From: an uncultured Endozoicomonas sp.
GTDB lineage: Bacteria > Pseudomonadota > Gammaproteobacteria > Pseudomonadales > Endozoicomonadaceae
Length of the DNA stretch: 42,296 nt
NCBI RefSeq assembly: GCF_947495845.1
Contig: NZ_CANMAO010000036.1
Span: 1 to 42,296, forward strand
Reading direction: 5' to 3'
Position 1 is the stretch's first letter, and each line of letters opens with the position of its first letter. Both the position numbers and the translations under genes were made by a program. The notes beneath the pieces were generated by a model. The model had not been told where the DNA came from. It saw only the letters and a list, made by a program, of their open reading frames with translations, and made no database searches. Positions 6,800 to 15,209 of the stretch are shown here, piece by piece.

Positions 6800-8604
6800 A
6801 TTAACCTCTCCCTAAAAAAAGATACGGGTTTAGTACCATCAATATCTTCCATATGATTCAAATGCTGCAGCATATTGCGGTAGTAACTTCGATCATTCGG
6901 GGCTCTTTTCAGTAACAAAAGGGTATTTTTAGGAGGGATACCATAGGTATTATCCAGCCCCCAATCAGAAATAATCAGGCCTTTTTCTGCAAGACCATTT
7001 GCATGTTCTTGCAAGTCATGAATTCTACTTAACGTGGCGTTAATTTCCCTCTCAGTAAGAAGACCTTTCAAATCCTGAGCCAGTGCTTTTTCATCCAGAT
7101 TCATAAGTCGTGTAAACAGGTCATCATCTATAACAGGTGGCCACCCTGCTCGACTACCTGAACGTCGAAGCGACGGATCAGGATGCATTTTATATTTAAC
7201 ATTGAGAAGCCCCGGAAAAAACGACAGATCATTATCAATCAAGGTCACTCTGCCCGAATCAGGGTCTATAAATAGATTTCCAAAATGCCTATCGTACTGC
7301 CCACAGACGCCATCTAACCATTCAGCCCGAATAAGGTTTTTACGAATAGTGGCAGACACATCAGGCTTTGAAGAGTCATTTAGAGGGATTTCAGGTGTAT
7401 ATTTTTCATCCCCTTCATCTTCAACAGCGTAACCAACCAGCCGATACCCTTCTGCCTCTTCCATCAACAAGCCTAACTTCCCATCATGTGTTGATAAAGT
7501 CATTCCGGGTAAAAGGTCAAGCCCGAGATGTTCCTGAACCTTCAAAGTGGCTATATTCCTTGCTGCAAACTTCGGCCTCTGGGTATCAAGATAGTTATCC
7601 AGAGCAACATGATTTTCTTTATAATAATTGCTTATATCAACAGCATCCTCTGCCTTAAAAATCCGACTAACTTCACCTTCTGCTGACTGGTATGTCAGCT
7701 TGTAAACAGTATGAAATGAACCATTCCCGAAGCACTTTTCACTTCCCTTAACAACATCCAGATCACTAAAACCACCAAACAGGCTTATGGTTTCAGGTGT
7801 TATTTCATAGCCTGTTCGCTTAAGTTCTATCATGGCCTGCCAGTCAATGACACTGCCATCAGGCAGATCAATATCTTTATCTTGCATAACCTGAAGGACA
7901 AGTTTTCTCTCATTATTTAGCTGGTCACGGCAGTTATTTAACCATTTTTTATTGTCCTCACTTGCAGCCCACTTTGGAGAAACATTGTCTGCAATAGCAT
8001 TCAGGTCATTGATTACCTCATTAAGAGCAACCAAGATTTCACGCCCTTCATTTTGGGTATTAGATAATGTAAACACTTTTGACAGTAATTTCAGATATGT
8101 ATTGATAGACTTCTCAAACCGAGTTAAATCATGCGCCTCACTATCAGCAGTCTGTATTTGAAAACGGCCACCCGCTCCCAAAGGCAAGCCCTTCAATCTC
8201 TCAATGGTTTTTGTAGGCTGCTCAAACCGAGTCGTAATTCGCTGATCATCAACACTCAAACGTTCTATCAGTGCGTCGATTTGCTCACAGGCTGAAATAT
8301 TTGCATCCGCACTTTCAGGGTTCAGAGCAATCGAATCTCTTGCTGACAAACGTTTTTCAGTAACACTTTGACCACCAGATGTTGGCAATTGTTTCTGGCT
8401 ATCAGTGGCATGCAGTTCACGTCCATTAAGTTTCGATTGTCTTTGGGTTTCTGTTATTTTGGACTCTTCTCCACTTACACCAACACCATGCCCGCCCCCT
8501 GTTTTTCCAACTCCCTCCACACCAAACTCCAATCTAATGAGTTTCAAAATAAAAACTTCTTTCGGCGGTAATAAAATAATATTTAGAAGGAAAAGGACAG
8601 TCAT
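6796..8604 (-). CDS. PI3/PI4-kinase-like fold protein, putative secreted effector or toxin kinase
   Basis: 602 residues. The C-terminal half has kinase-like landmarks in order: a glycine loop FGNGSFHTVYKL (292-303), a candidate catalytic lysine in RIFKAE (Lys317), a hinge-like LLMEEAEG (379-386), a catalytic loop GQYDRHFGN (435-443, Asp438/Asn443), and a metal-binding LIDNDLSF (455-462). The DRHxxN...xIDxD pattern fits the PI3/PI4-kinase, HipA and Fam20 side of the kinase superfamily rather than HRD/DFG kinases. The N-terminal 290 residues are Ser/Thr/Gln-rich, then helical, with no recognised domain. A weak GTGAG site precedes the ATG. It overlaps the downstream gene by four bases and is divergent from tmm. 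Substrate (lipid or protein) and secretion are unproven. Confidence 0.75.
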   Translation of the reverse strand: MTVLFLLNIILLPPKEVFILKLIRLEFGVEGVGKTGGGHGVGVSGEESKITETQRQSKLNGRELHATDSQKQLPTSGGQSVTEKRLSARDSIALNPESADANISACEQIDALIERLSVDDQRITTRFEQPTKTIERLKGLPLGAGGRFQIQTADSEAHDLTRFEKSINTYLKLLSKVFTLSNTQNEGREILVALNEVINDLNAIADNVSPKWAASEDNKKWLNNCRDQLNNERKLVLQVMQDKDIDLPDGSVIDWQAMIELKRTGYEITPETISLFGGFSDLDVVKGSEKCFGNGSFHTVYKLTYQSAEGEVSRIFKAEDAVDISNYYKENHVALDNYLDTQRPKFAARNIATLKVQEHLGLDLLPGMTLSTHDGKLGLLMEEAEGYRLVGYAVEDEGDEKYTPEIPLNDSSKPDVSATIRKNLIRAEWLDGVCGQYDRHFGNLFIDPDSGRVTLIDNDLSFFPGLLNVKYKMHPDPSLRRSGSRAGWPPVIDDDLFTRLMNLDEKALAQDLKGLLTEREINATLSRIHDLQEHANGLAEKGLIISDWGLDNTYGIPPKNTLLLLKRAPNDRSYYRNMLQHLNHMEDIDGTKPVSFFRERLI

Positions 8605-8628
8605 AAACTCACTCTCAGATCACTTCCA

Positions 8629-8656
8629 TTGATCTACACTTCAGCGACTCTATAGA
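8629..8656 (+). promoter_or_regulatory. Candidate sigma-70 promoter of tmm
   Basis: TTGATC at 8629-8634 and TATAGA at 8651-8656, 16 bp apart. The predicted start would lie only about 10 nt before the tmm ATG, which fits the lack of a clear Shine-Dalgarno there but lowers confidence. Confidence 0.35.
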
Positions 8657-8672
8657 AACAGATCCTGAATCA

Positions 8673-10013
8673 ATGACAAAAGTTGCCATTATCGGTGCCG
8701 GCCCTAGCGGTTTATCGCTTATGTTGGCATTCCGTGCTGCACAGCAAAACGGTGACTCTATTCCCGATATTGTATGCTTCGAAAAGCAGGAAGCCATTGG
8801 CGGACAATGGAACTTCAGCTGGAGAACCGGAGTAGATCCGTTCGGAGAACCCGTCCACAGTTCCATGTATAAACACATCTGGTCCAACGGGCCTAAAGAG
8901 TGTTTGGAATATCCTGACTACACCTTTGAAGACCATTTTGGTCACGCCACCCCCAGCTTCCCGCCACGACAGGTTATTACGGATTACCTCTGTTCCAGAG
9001 CCACCAAAGGGCATATTGATGAGTGGATTCGATTCAATCACGTGGTGCGTTGGGTCGAGTATCTACCTGATGAGAAAACGTTTGCAGTCAGCTATCACGA
9101 TTTGGTTAATGATCACCAAACCTGTGAGCATTATGATTATTTAGTGGTAGCGACAGGGCACTTTTCTACGCCGTCTATTCCTGACGTTGAGGGCATGGAT
9201 GACTTTTCGGGTAGCGTTATACATGCGCACGATTTCAGGGATGCCCGTCATTACCAGGGACAGCGAGTACTGATTGTTGGCGGCAGTTATTCTGCAGAAG
9301 ACATTGGTTCACAATGCTGCAAATTTGGCGCGGAACAAATCATCACCAGCTCCCACAAAAAACTAATGCAGGCCAATAGGCCGGATCACTGGCAACTTAA
9401 ACCCATACTGACAAAACTGTCAGACGACACTGTTCAATTCCAGGATGGCACTACTGCAAATATTGATTCAATCATCCTGTGCACAGGCTACCGCCACCAC
9501 TTTCCTTTTCTTGAAGAAAGTCTTCGTCTGAAAACCAGAAACCGGCTATGGATTCCCAATTTATACTGGGGTGTCTGTTGTCACTGGAACCCTCAGTTGA
9601 TGTATCTGGGCATGCAAGATCAGAGTTATTCATTCACCATGTTCGACGCTCAGGCCTGGTTCGTCCGCGACGTCATATCAGGTAAACGGTCTCTTCCCTC
9701 TCTCGAAGAGATGCAAAGGCATACTCTCTTGTGGCTAGAAAAAGAAAAACGACTGGAAACAGATGAAGAGAAAATCCGCTTTCAGGGTAACTACTTAAAA
9801 GAGCTGATCCAGCAAACGAACTACCCATCAATAGAGATAGAAGCAATCAATCGTATGCTGATCGACTTTATGCACAATGCCCATTGGAATATTTTAGGCT
9901 ACCGAGACAAGAATTACGCATCAGTCATGACAGGAAACCCATCTCCTTCCTACCGGTTAAAGTGGTTCGAAAATATGACTGATGAGCAATTAGATTTGAA
10001 CAGTTCCAACTGA
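8673..10013 (+). CDS. tmm: Trimethylamine monooxygenase (flavin-containing monooxygenase)
   Basis: 446 residues, the length of bacterial Tmm. It oxidises trimethylamine to trimethylamine N-oxide with NADPH, FAD and O2 in the cytoplasm. GAGPSG at 8-13 binds FAD and GGSYSAED at 203-210 binds NADPH. The block WRTGVDPFGEPVHSSMYKHI with SNGPKECLEYPDYTF (50-85), and LCTGYRHHFPF, are close to the Tmm signature as I know it from characterised marine enzymes. The C-terminal YASVMTGNPSP also fits. The usual partner for methylotrophic use, TMAO demethylase (tdm), is not adjacent, so conversion of TMA to the osmolyte/electron acceptor TMAO may be the end point. It lies in the islet between the porin repeats. 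Confidence 0.88.
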   Translation: MTKVAIIGAGPSGLSLMLAFRAAQQNGDSIPDIVCFEKQEAIGGQWNFSWRTGVDPFGEPVHSSMYKHIWSNGPKECLEYPDYTFEDHFGHATPSFPPRQVITDYLCSRATKGHIDEWIRFNHVVRWVEYLPDEKTFAVSYHDLVNDHQTCEHYDYLVVATGHFSTPSIPDVEGMDDFSGSVIHAHDFRDARHYQGQRVLIVGGSYSAEDIGSQCCKFGAEQIITSSHKKLMQANRPDHWQLKPILTKLSDDTVQFQDGTTANIDSIILCTGYRHHFPFLEESLRLKTRNRLWIPNLYWGVCCHWNPQLMYLGMQDQSYSFTMFDAQAWFVRDVISGKRSLPSLEEMQRHTLLWLEKEKRLETDEEKIRFQGNYLKELIQQTNYPSIEIEAINRMLIDFMHNAHWNILGYRDKNYASVMTGNPSPSYRLKWFENMTDEQLDLNSSN

Positions 10014-10021
10014 TTTTCCTA

Positions 10022-10291
10022 TGCTCTCTTGTGCATAACTCTGCACAAGAGAGCAAAACCACGCTATTTCGATCTAAAAATAATACCGTGCCTGCAAAAC
10101 AGCTCGGTCATCAACATCGTCACCATCCATGTCAGTACTGTTTTCAAACACATAAGTACCTGAAAGTTGCAGTGGCCCCGTCGTATATACCAGCCCAACC
10201 GGGTAGTACTCTACTTCACCTTCACCCGCAGCACTGCCCTTATCCTTTAATTGGTTATAACCCGTTTCTATTTTCAGGTTGTCCTGAAACT
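10022..10291. repeat. Direct repeat copy 2: 3' end of the intact porin gene
   Basis: This is the parental-looking copy of the 270-bp block also found at 5670-5939, here continuous with the full porin gene. The two copies flank 4.08 kb (5940-10021) in direct orientation. Confidence 0.93.
10023..10054. terminator. Hairpin between convergent tmm and porin genes
   Basis: Perfect 13-bp stem with a 6-nt loop between the ends of tmm (+) and the porin (-). Placement suggests a bidirectional terminator, but T-runs are weak on both sides. Confidence 0.55.
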
Positions 10292-11135
10292 GATAACTCA
10301 CATAAAGCTCATAACCTTCCGCCTTATCCACTTGCCCCAGGTAATCATGGGCATTACGATCTTTCAGTTCGGCGTACGTCAGAGCGGCGTAGAGTTTATC
10401 CGCCTCATATTTGGCACCCACTATCGCAGACTTTGCCTTTTTACTTTGATCAGAAACTGTATTTTCAGTTAGGTCATCCAGCTTGGCTTCATTGTAAGCG
10501 ACACCAAAACTCAGCCCCATTGGTAAATCGTAGCTGGCAGCAAAACCATATGCGCTGTCGCGATTGGTATAATCACGATCTAAATCAACAACATCTCTGT
10601 CACCCATCTGATATTGAGCCGAAAAACTCAACCCACCAAAACTGCCGTTATATTGCAGTGCATCATCAGCACGAGATGTACCCAGCACTTCCGCATCTTT
10701 GCCATAAAAACCAGAGGCATCACCACCCACTGTGGCGAACATATCCGTCCAGCCTGCCACTTGGCTATAAGACGACCACTGTTTACCAAATGCCAGTGAA
10801 CCCCACTGTTCACTTTCCACACCAACATAACCAAGACGCTGCCACATCAAATCGCCCTCATTACCATTCACATCACGCGTATCGCCGGAGCTGCCGGTAT
10901 CGATCCCCCATTCCGCCATGGCAAACGCAGTAAGATCGTCGCTTAAGATAGATTCAAATCCAAAGTTGATTCGGCTGCTGTCACCTTCATGTTTTCCGTC
11001 ATCCTGATCCGTGTATCGAAGGTCGAGATACCCACCCAGAGTTGCTTTGTTTGTGCCATCATCATGTAACGTAATGGCCATTGCCTGATTGGCGATTAAA
11101 GATGTAAGAGCGGCTGCAATCAGTGTTTTCTGCAT
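10074..11135 (-). CDS. Outer-membrane general porin (OmpC/OmpF-like superfamily)
   Basis: 353 residues with a signal peptide ending NQAMA at residue 20. The mature protein is acidic and rich in Gly, Asp and aromatic residues, with alternating beta-strand patterns (LGGYLDLRYTDQD at the start) and a C-terminal ARYYF with the terminal Phe needed for BAM-dependent insertion. Length and pattern fit a 16-strand trimeric diffusion porin. GGAG lies eight bases before the ATG. The long AT-rich upstream region separates it from a divergent LysR gene that may regulate it. Its last 70 codons are duplicated at 5722-5939. Confidence 0.9.
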   Translation of the reverse strand: MQKTLIAAALTSLIANQAMAITLHDDGTNKATLGGYLDLRYTDQDDGKHEGDSSRINFGFESILSDDLTAFAMAEWGIDTGSSGDTRDVNGNEGDLMWQRLGYVGVESEQWGSLAFGKQWSSYSQVAGWTDMFATVGGDASGFYGKDAEVLGTSRADDALQYNGSFGGLSFSAQYQMGDRDVVDLDRDYTNRDSAYGFAASYDLPMGLSFGVAYNEAKLDDLTENTVSDQSKKAKSAIVGAKYEADKLYAALTYAELKDRNAHDYLGQVDKAEGYELYVSYQFQDNLKIETGYNQLKDKGSAAGEGEVEYYPVGLVYTTGPLQLSGTYVFENSTDMDGDDVDDRAVLQARYYF

Positions 11136-11421
11136 GAGAAATACTCCTGCCTCATGTTATTGTTGGAATCAAACAATCAGACATCATTTATAAATTCTGA
11201 TTAGGTTAAATCCCTTGCCGTGTTGAATTGTTGCGACTTAATTCTCTGACAGAGAGTAGAATTTGGCACGTTGATTGTTTCAATCTCCCTATTGACCTAA
11301 TCGATACTTCTACAACAGATAAGCCAAAATACTTATTGGTCATTTCGATGAGGTCATGAAGAATATCCATTGGAATTATCATTCACGCTGAAATAATCTA
11401 CACATGAATCATTCATTGCTC
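11136..11421. other. Non-coding interval between the divergent porin and LysR genes
   Basis: No reading frame is supported here. It is AT-rich with several short inverted repeats: GATTAGGT (near 11201) pairs with ACCTAATC (near 11295), and TCTCTGACAGAGA is near 11242. These could be regulator sites for the porin, but I recognise no consensus. Confidence 0.4.
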
Positions 11422-11449
11422 TTGATTAAAATGTGTGTGTTTGTGTTAT
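11422..11449 (+). promoter_or_regulatory. Candidate promoter of the LysR gene
   Basis: TTGATT at 11422-11427 and TGTTAT at 11444-11449 with a 16-bp spacer (an overlapping TTATAG gives 18). It points into the terminator-like hairpin just downstream. Confidence 0.35.
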
Positions 11450-11450
11450 A

Positions 11451-11485
11451 GCCGGCATTGTTAATTCAGCAGTGCCGGCATTTTT
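11451..11485 (+). terminator. Terminator-like hairpin in the LysR leader
   Basis: GCCGGCATTG (11451-11460) pairs with CAGTGCCGGC (11470-11479) with one G-U pair, followed by ATTTTT. It sits about 40 bp before the LysR start. That position suits attenuation of the gene or the 3' end of a short transcript from upstream. Confidence 0.6.
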
Positions 11486-11523
11486 ATGGGAAGAATAAAT
11501 ACATGGTGACCGGAAGGCTGAAA

Positions 11524-12450
11524 ATGAGCTTGCTACCTGCCTTGCAGGCTCTACTTGATACCACCAGCGTAACAAAGGCCGCCGAGCTAATGCATGTCAC
11601 GCAATCCACCATGAGTCGAACACTTTCTCAACTCCGGGATGCTCTTAACGACCCTATTCTGGTTCGCAATGGCAACAGAATTTCCCTCTCGGCAAAAGCA
11701 AAACGTATTCAACCAGAAGTTGATAAAATACTGAATCAAGCAAATAATATTTTTGAAGCATCAGCATTTAACCCTGAAACCTGTACAAAGAAATTCAGTT
11801 TTGTCACTGGCATGAATTTCCAACAACGTTTTTTATCCAGTGCACTAACCAATATACGATCCTGTGCTCCGGGCATGTCATTTATCATTAACATTTCAGA
11901 TAAAGACTCAATCAAAGACTTGAAAGATGGCGTGCATGATTTAGGAATATTTCAAACCAGTGTCAGTGATGATGAATTGACTGAAACCCCAATCGCCGAC
12001 GGCACCGTTTGTATTCTTGTTAAGAAAAATCATCCATTAAGCAAGTATGAAAACTTGCGGATGGCACAACTGGATGACTACCCTTTTATAGGCTCCGATG
12101 CACCCATGGTGACAGAAAAAGCCGCTAGAAAGTTAAAAGAAAACTCCGACTCCATCGCCTCCCCCTGGCTGACTATCGCGAACTTCTCGGCAATACTGGA
12201 TATCTTACGCAGTACAGATGCATTCACCTTGGTCACATTGCTTATGCAGCCTGAGTTGGCAAATAGCCCTGACTTTCAGGTGATCCCGCTCCCAGTAGAG
12301 TTTCCGCCCGCCACATTAAAACTGATCTGGCCACAGCACTGGGAATGCAACTCGGCTCACCAATGGTTACGCAATCGAATAGAGCAAGAGCTCAGGCATT
12401 TTTACGCTCAGTACAACGATCTTGAAAAGCTACGCTACGCAGCGCAATGA
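11524..12450 (+). CDS. LysR-family transcriptional regulator
   Basis: About 308 residues from the ATG at 11524, chosen because GGAAGG (11512-11517) lies seven bases upstream; the frame is open further to 11458. The N-terminal winged HTH reads LLDTTSVTKAAELMHVTQSTMSRTLSQLRDALNDPILVRNG, a full LysR HTH with the FxRxG-like end of the NodD/NahR branch. The remainder is the two-lobed effector-binding domain. The gene diverges from the porin, so porin control is plausible. The effector is unknown. A hairpin with a T-run lies in its leader. Confidence 0.88.
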   Translation: MSLLPALQALLDTTSVTKAAELMHVTQSTMSRTLSQLRDALNDPILVRNGNRISLSAKAKRIQPEVDKILNQANNIFEASAFNPETCTKKFSFVTGMNFQQRFLSSALTNIRSCAPGMSFIINISDKDSIKDLKDGVHDLGIFQTSVSDDELTETPIADGTVCILVKKNHPLSKYENLRMAQLDDYPFIGSDAPMVTEKAARKLKENSDSIASPWLTIANFSAILDILRSTDAFTLVTLLMQPELANSPDFQVIPLPVEFPPATLKLIWPQHWECNSAHQWLRNRIEQELRHFYAQYNDLEKLRYAAQ

Positions 12451-12497
12451 ACTTCACTCTCCACCATCAATTAGCACAAGCTTTGTTAGACAAAGCC

Positions 12498-14399
12498 TTA
12501 CCAATAATGCCCCAGAAGCAAAGTATACTGCCCCTGTTGTTCATATTGGTAGGAACCCCTCAAATCCCAGTTTTTTGCCAGCTGATATCGAGTCTCAAAA
12601 CGATAACTGTTGAAGCTTGATCTGGATTCATCCAGTTGCTTCTTGTGCTGATATTCAAACTGAGTATTAAGGTTTTCAGTCATGCGTGTCACCACGTTCA
12701 GAGTCACGCGCCCTTCAATATTTCCCGATCCTTGCCTGTTATCTCTCACAGCCCCACCAATAAAGCCTGACACGATGACATCATCACCTAAAGTCGTCGT
12801 ATACCCTTTATCACCTTCAAGTTGTAGAGTCAGACAGGTTTCCGTGCAATCAAATCGAACAGACTGCAAGCCTGCTTTTAAGCGCCACGCTGTTCTCTCA
12901 TCCCCAGGAAGCCCTGTTACCTTCGTTGAAAGGCTTTTAATGCTGACGAGATCTACCGAGTTGAACATTACTTTGTCATTAATTGCAGAAAGCTGAACCT
13001 GACCCATAATCAGTTCGCCATATTCTGAATGCTCTAAACCAGCATCAAGACTATCGTAGTATGCAGGCCGAATGTTCAGTCTGGCGCCACTACCTGCCCC
13101 TTCAGTGTGCACCCACCCGAATTGAATGAAACTTGGGTCACGTCCTTCGTGGGGATAAGCAAGCTCTTGCGTCACCGGCATTTTCACCCCAGGTGGAAGA
13201 CGATAACGATGAGCCAATACACTCTGATACGATTGCTTCACAGCCAGTTCATCATCTTCCTCTCCGGCTTTTCCTACAAACTGGTAATAATCCAACAAGG
13301 TATCCAACACAGAATACCTGTCGTCTAGAGGCTCGGAATGAAATGATGCAGAATTAAGAATAGGTGGGTTCTCAATCGCTTCTGTCACATATTCTTTCTG
13401 TTGAGCGTTCAACGAAGCAAAACCTTCATAAAGTCGAGATTGTCTGGAGGGGTGAAATGAAACCTCCTTCACCAAAGAGCGTTCATCCAGCGTCGTACGA
13501 TCCAACTCAAGAATCTGAGACTGAGGGATAACCCAAAGATTGTTGTCCGGATTCGCTTTCACACCTTCAATCAGTTCCAGCAACTCCCCTAGTCGAAATG
13601 AACAATTCTTATTTAAGAAAAAGTATTGATACTCTTTGCCCATCACCTCCCAGATATGGGCAAGCACAAAATCGACCTGATCTGCTGTCAGATCCAGCTC
13701 ATACTCCCAGAGATCCCGCAGCTCCAACTCTCCATAATTCTGGTTATGGAAATAGTATTCAGCATGGCTGAAGCCACCGTTGTAGCCCCCAAATAAGCCT
13801 TTGAGAATATAGCTGAGCGGATCATCGCCATCGTTCACAATGGCTCCAAAGTTGATACTGGTATCCAGCAAGCGTGTTCGAGTTTTATCTTTTGAATTCA
13901 GTTTGAGTAGCGTGTGGCCATAATAGGACGCTGGATTCCCAAGATATCCGGAGGCAAAAACAACACTAATGGACTCTGCCGCCCCCTCTTCAGTCCATTT
14001 CAAATACTCAGGACAACGCACAGGGATTACAGTTTCGTCAGTCAGTTTCAGTTCTGATTTCAACCATTGATATCTGGCAGGAAAACGACACTGAGCATGT
14101 AAATTATCATCACTACTAACGGGCAAAGAAAATGCATTTATCGTTGCTAACAACTCAGACTTTGGGTCTGTTCGTCCATCAGCTGCCAGAAAAAAGTCAT
14201 CGGTTAAAATGGCACTTTCAACACCTGATTCCGTCCATGAGTCAGGCTCATAAACCAGCAACTTTTTCCATGTGTTGCTATGAGACAGCCTTTGGATAAT
14301 GGCAGAATCAATAGAAGATGAGTGCGTCGATATTACACTTGAAAAAGCAAAAAACGGGAAGAAAAGTGATAGCCAGCATAGTAGAAGTTTTTTGATCAC
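12498..14399 (-). CDS. DUF4105 (Lnb-like) envelope protein
   Basis: 633 residues with a signal peptide (about 1-21, to AFSSVIS). The first half carries a DUF4105/Lnb-type region: CRFPARYQWLK, then VVFASGYLGNPASYYGHTLL with the conserved Ser-Tyr-Gly-His, followed by YNGGFSHAEYYFHNQNYGE and LNKNCSFRLGELLEL, which keep the NCS motif of a papain-like fold. The second half is beta-rich and ends YTLLLGHYW, as in an outer-membrane barrel. The role is unknown; a hydrolase at the outer membrane is an inference from the His/Cys motifs. It is downstream of a DUF3015 gene, a pairing seen in other gammaproteobacteria. Confidence 0.8.
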   Translation of the reverse strand: MIKKLLLCWLSLFFPFFAFSSVISTHSSSIDSAIIQRLSHSNTWKKLLVYEPDSWTESGVESAILTDDFFLAADGRTDPKSELLATINAFSLPVSSDDNLHAQCRFPARYQWLKSELKLTDETVIPVRCPEYLKWTEEGAAESISVVFASGYLGNPASYYGHTLLKLNSKDKTRTRLLDTSINFGAIVNDGDDPLSYILKGLFGGYNGGFSHAEYYFHNQNYGELELRDLWEYELDLTADQVDFVLAHIWEVMGKEYQYFFLNKNCSFRLGELLELIEGVKANPDNNLWVIPQSQILELDRTTLDERSLVKEVSFHPSRQSRLYEGFASLNAQQKEYVTEAIENPPILNSASFHSEPLDDRYSVLDTLLDYYQFVGKAGEEDDELAVKQSYQSVLAHRYRLPPGVKMPVTQELAYPHEGRDPSFIQFGWVHTEGAGSGARLNIRPAYYDSLDAGLEHSEYGELIMGQVQLSAINDKVMFNSVDLVSIKSLSTKVTGLPGDERTAWRLKAGLQSVRFDCTETCLTLQLEGDKGYTTTLGDDVIVSGFIGGAVRDNRQGSGNIEGRVTLNVVTRMTENLNTQFEYQHKKQLDESRSSFNSYRFETRYQLAKNWDLRGSYQYEQQGQYTLLLGHYW

Positions 14400-14452
14400 G
14401 GCTTACAAATCTGGAGTTAGAGATATGCCTGAAGGCTGACTAACATGTTTTG

Positions 14453-14482
14453 AGACGCCGCCTGATTAAACAGGCAACGTCT
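14453..14482 (-). promoter_or_regulatory. Intercistronic stem-loop between DUF3015 and DUF4105 genes
   Basis: Arms 14453-14464 and 14471-14482. In minus-strand RNA all 12 positions pair, two as G-U, with a 6-nt loop. There is no U-run, so it may reduce rather than end transcription, or stabilise the upstream DUF3015 message. Confidence 0.5.
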
Positions 14483-14493
14483 TATAACAGAGC

Positions 14494-14994
14494 TTACGCA
14501 GAACAGCTGTCTGCAGCGCTTGCAACACCAGCATCCATAGCCTGATAGTACTGAGCAGCTTTCTCAACGTCAGACAGTGCTGAATAATCAATAGCCATCA
14601 CATTACCTGCCATATCTTCACGAATGGAAGAGACGATGGTCTGGTGAGTAGATGCCTGACAGCCACGAACCGTCAACATTGCAGTCAAATGCTCTCCCTG
14701 ACCCAGAGCTGTTTCTTCAGCAAGGTTATCGTAGTTGTCGATAATAAACTGCGCCGTTTTTACACTCTTACCATTGCAGGTTTCTGGGCTCATGGTTGCC
14801 GAAGTGACAGCTGTAGTACCAACATCCCAAATAATATTTGAGGTCACGGCAGCCCACTTAGGGCCATCAGCAAACAGTGCTGCACCAATACCGCAGTCAG
14901 AAAATGGGTTTGGCCCTGATCCTGTCGGCTTGGCGGCACTTACAGAGGTAGCAACACACAGAAGAGCAGTAGCAATTACTGGAAATTTCAACAT
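14494..14994 (-). CDS. DUF3015 family exported protein
   Basis: 166 residues. The signal peptide ends SVSAA near residue 20. The mature start GPNPFSDCGIGAALF and the segment TSNIIWDVGTTAVTSA with SPETCNG are the DUF3015 hallmarks, and four or five cysteines are spread through the domain. The protein is periplasmic, of unknown function. It is the first gene of a two-gene unit with the DUF4105 protein, separated by a stem-loop that may set a higher expression of this gene. Confidence 0.88.
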   Translation of the reverse strand: MLKFPVIATALLCVATSVSAAKPTGSGPNPFSDCGIGAALFADGPKWAAVTSNIIWDVGTTAVTSATMSPETCNGKSVKTAQFIIDNYDNLAEETALGQGEHLTAMLTVRGCQASTHQTIVSSIREDMAGNVMAIDYSALSDVEKAAQYYQAMDAGVASAADSCSA

Positions 14995-15209
14995 CGATAA
15001 GCATCCCTGATCTTTTATTAGGACTGGTTCAGGCTTGCGCTAAAACCATATATTCATAAAGGATTTACATCATTATCCGTGAGAGGATGATACTTTTCAG
15101 TAAAAATAAAAACAATGAACATCTGTCGTATTAGTGCTGGTGATCACATAATTCAAGCATATGAAGTATATCGCACAAATGTGCACGATTTATTGTTCAT
15201 TGACAACAG

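Noticed and set aside
10031-10933. 300-codon plus-strand open frame opposite the porin
   Set aside because: It is His/Pro-rich antisense sequence; the porin on the other strand has a signal peptide and full barrel pattern.
11264-11279. Sigma-54-like TGGCAC-N5-TTGTT on the plus strand
   Set aside because: The essential GC of the -12 element is missing and it is about 250 bp from the LysR start.
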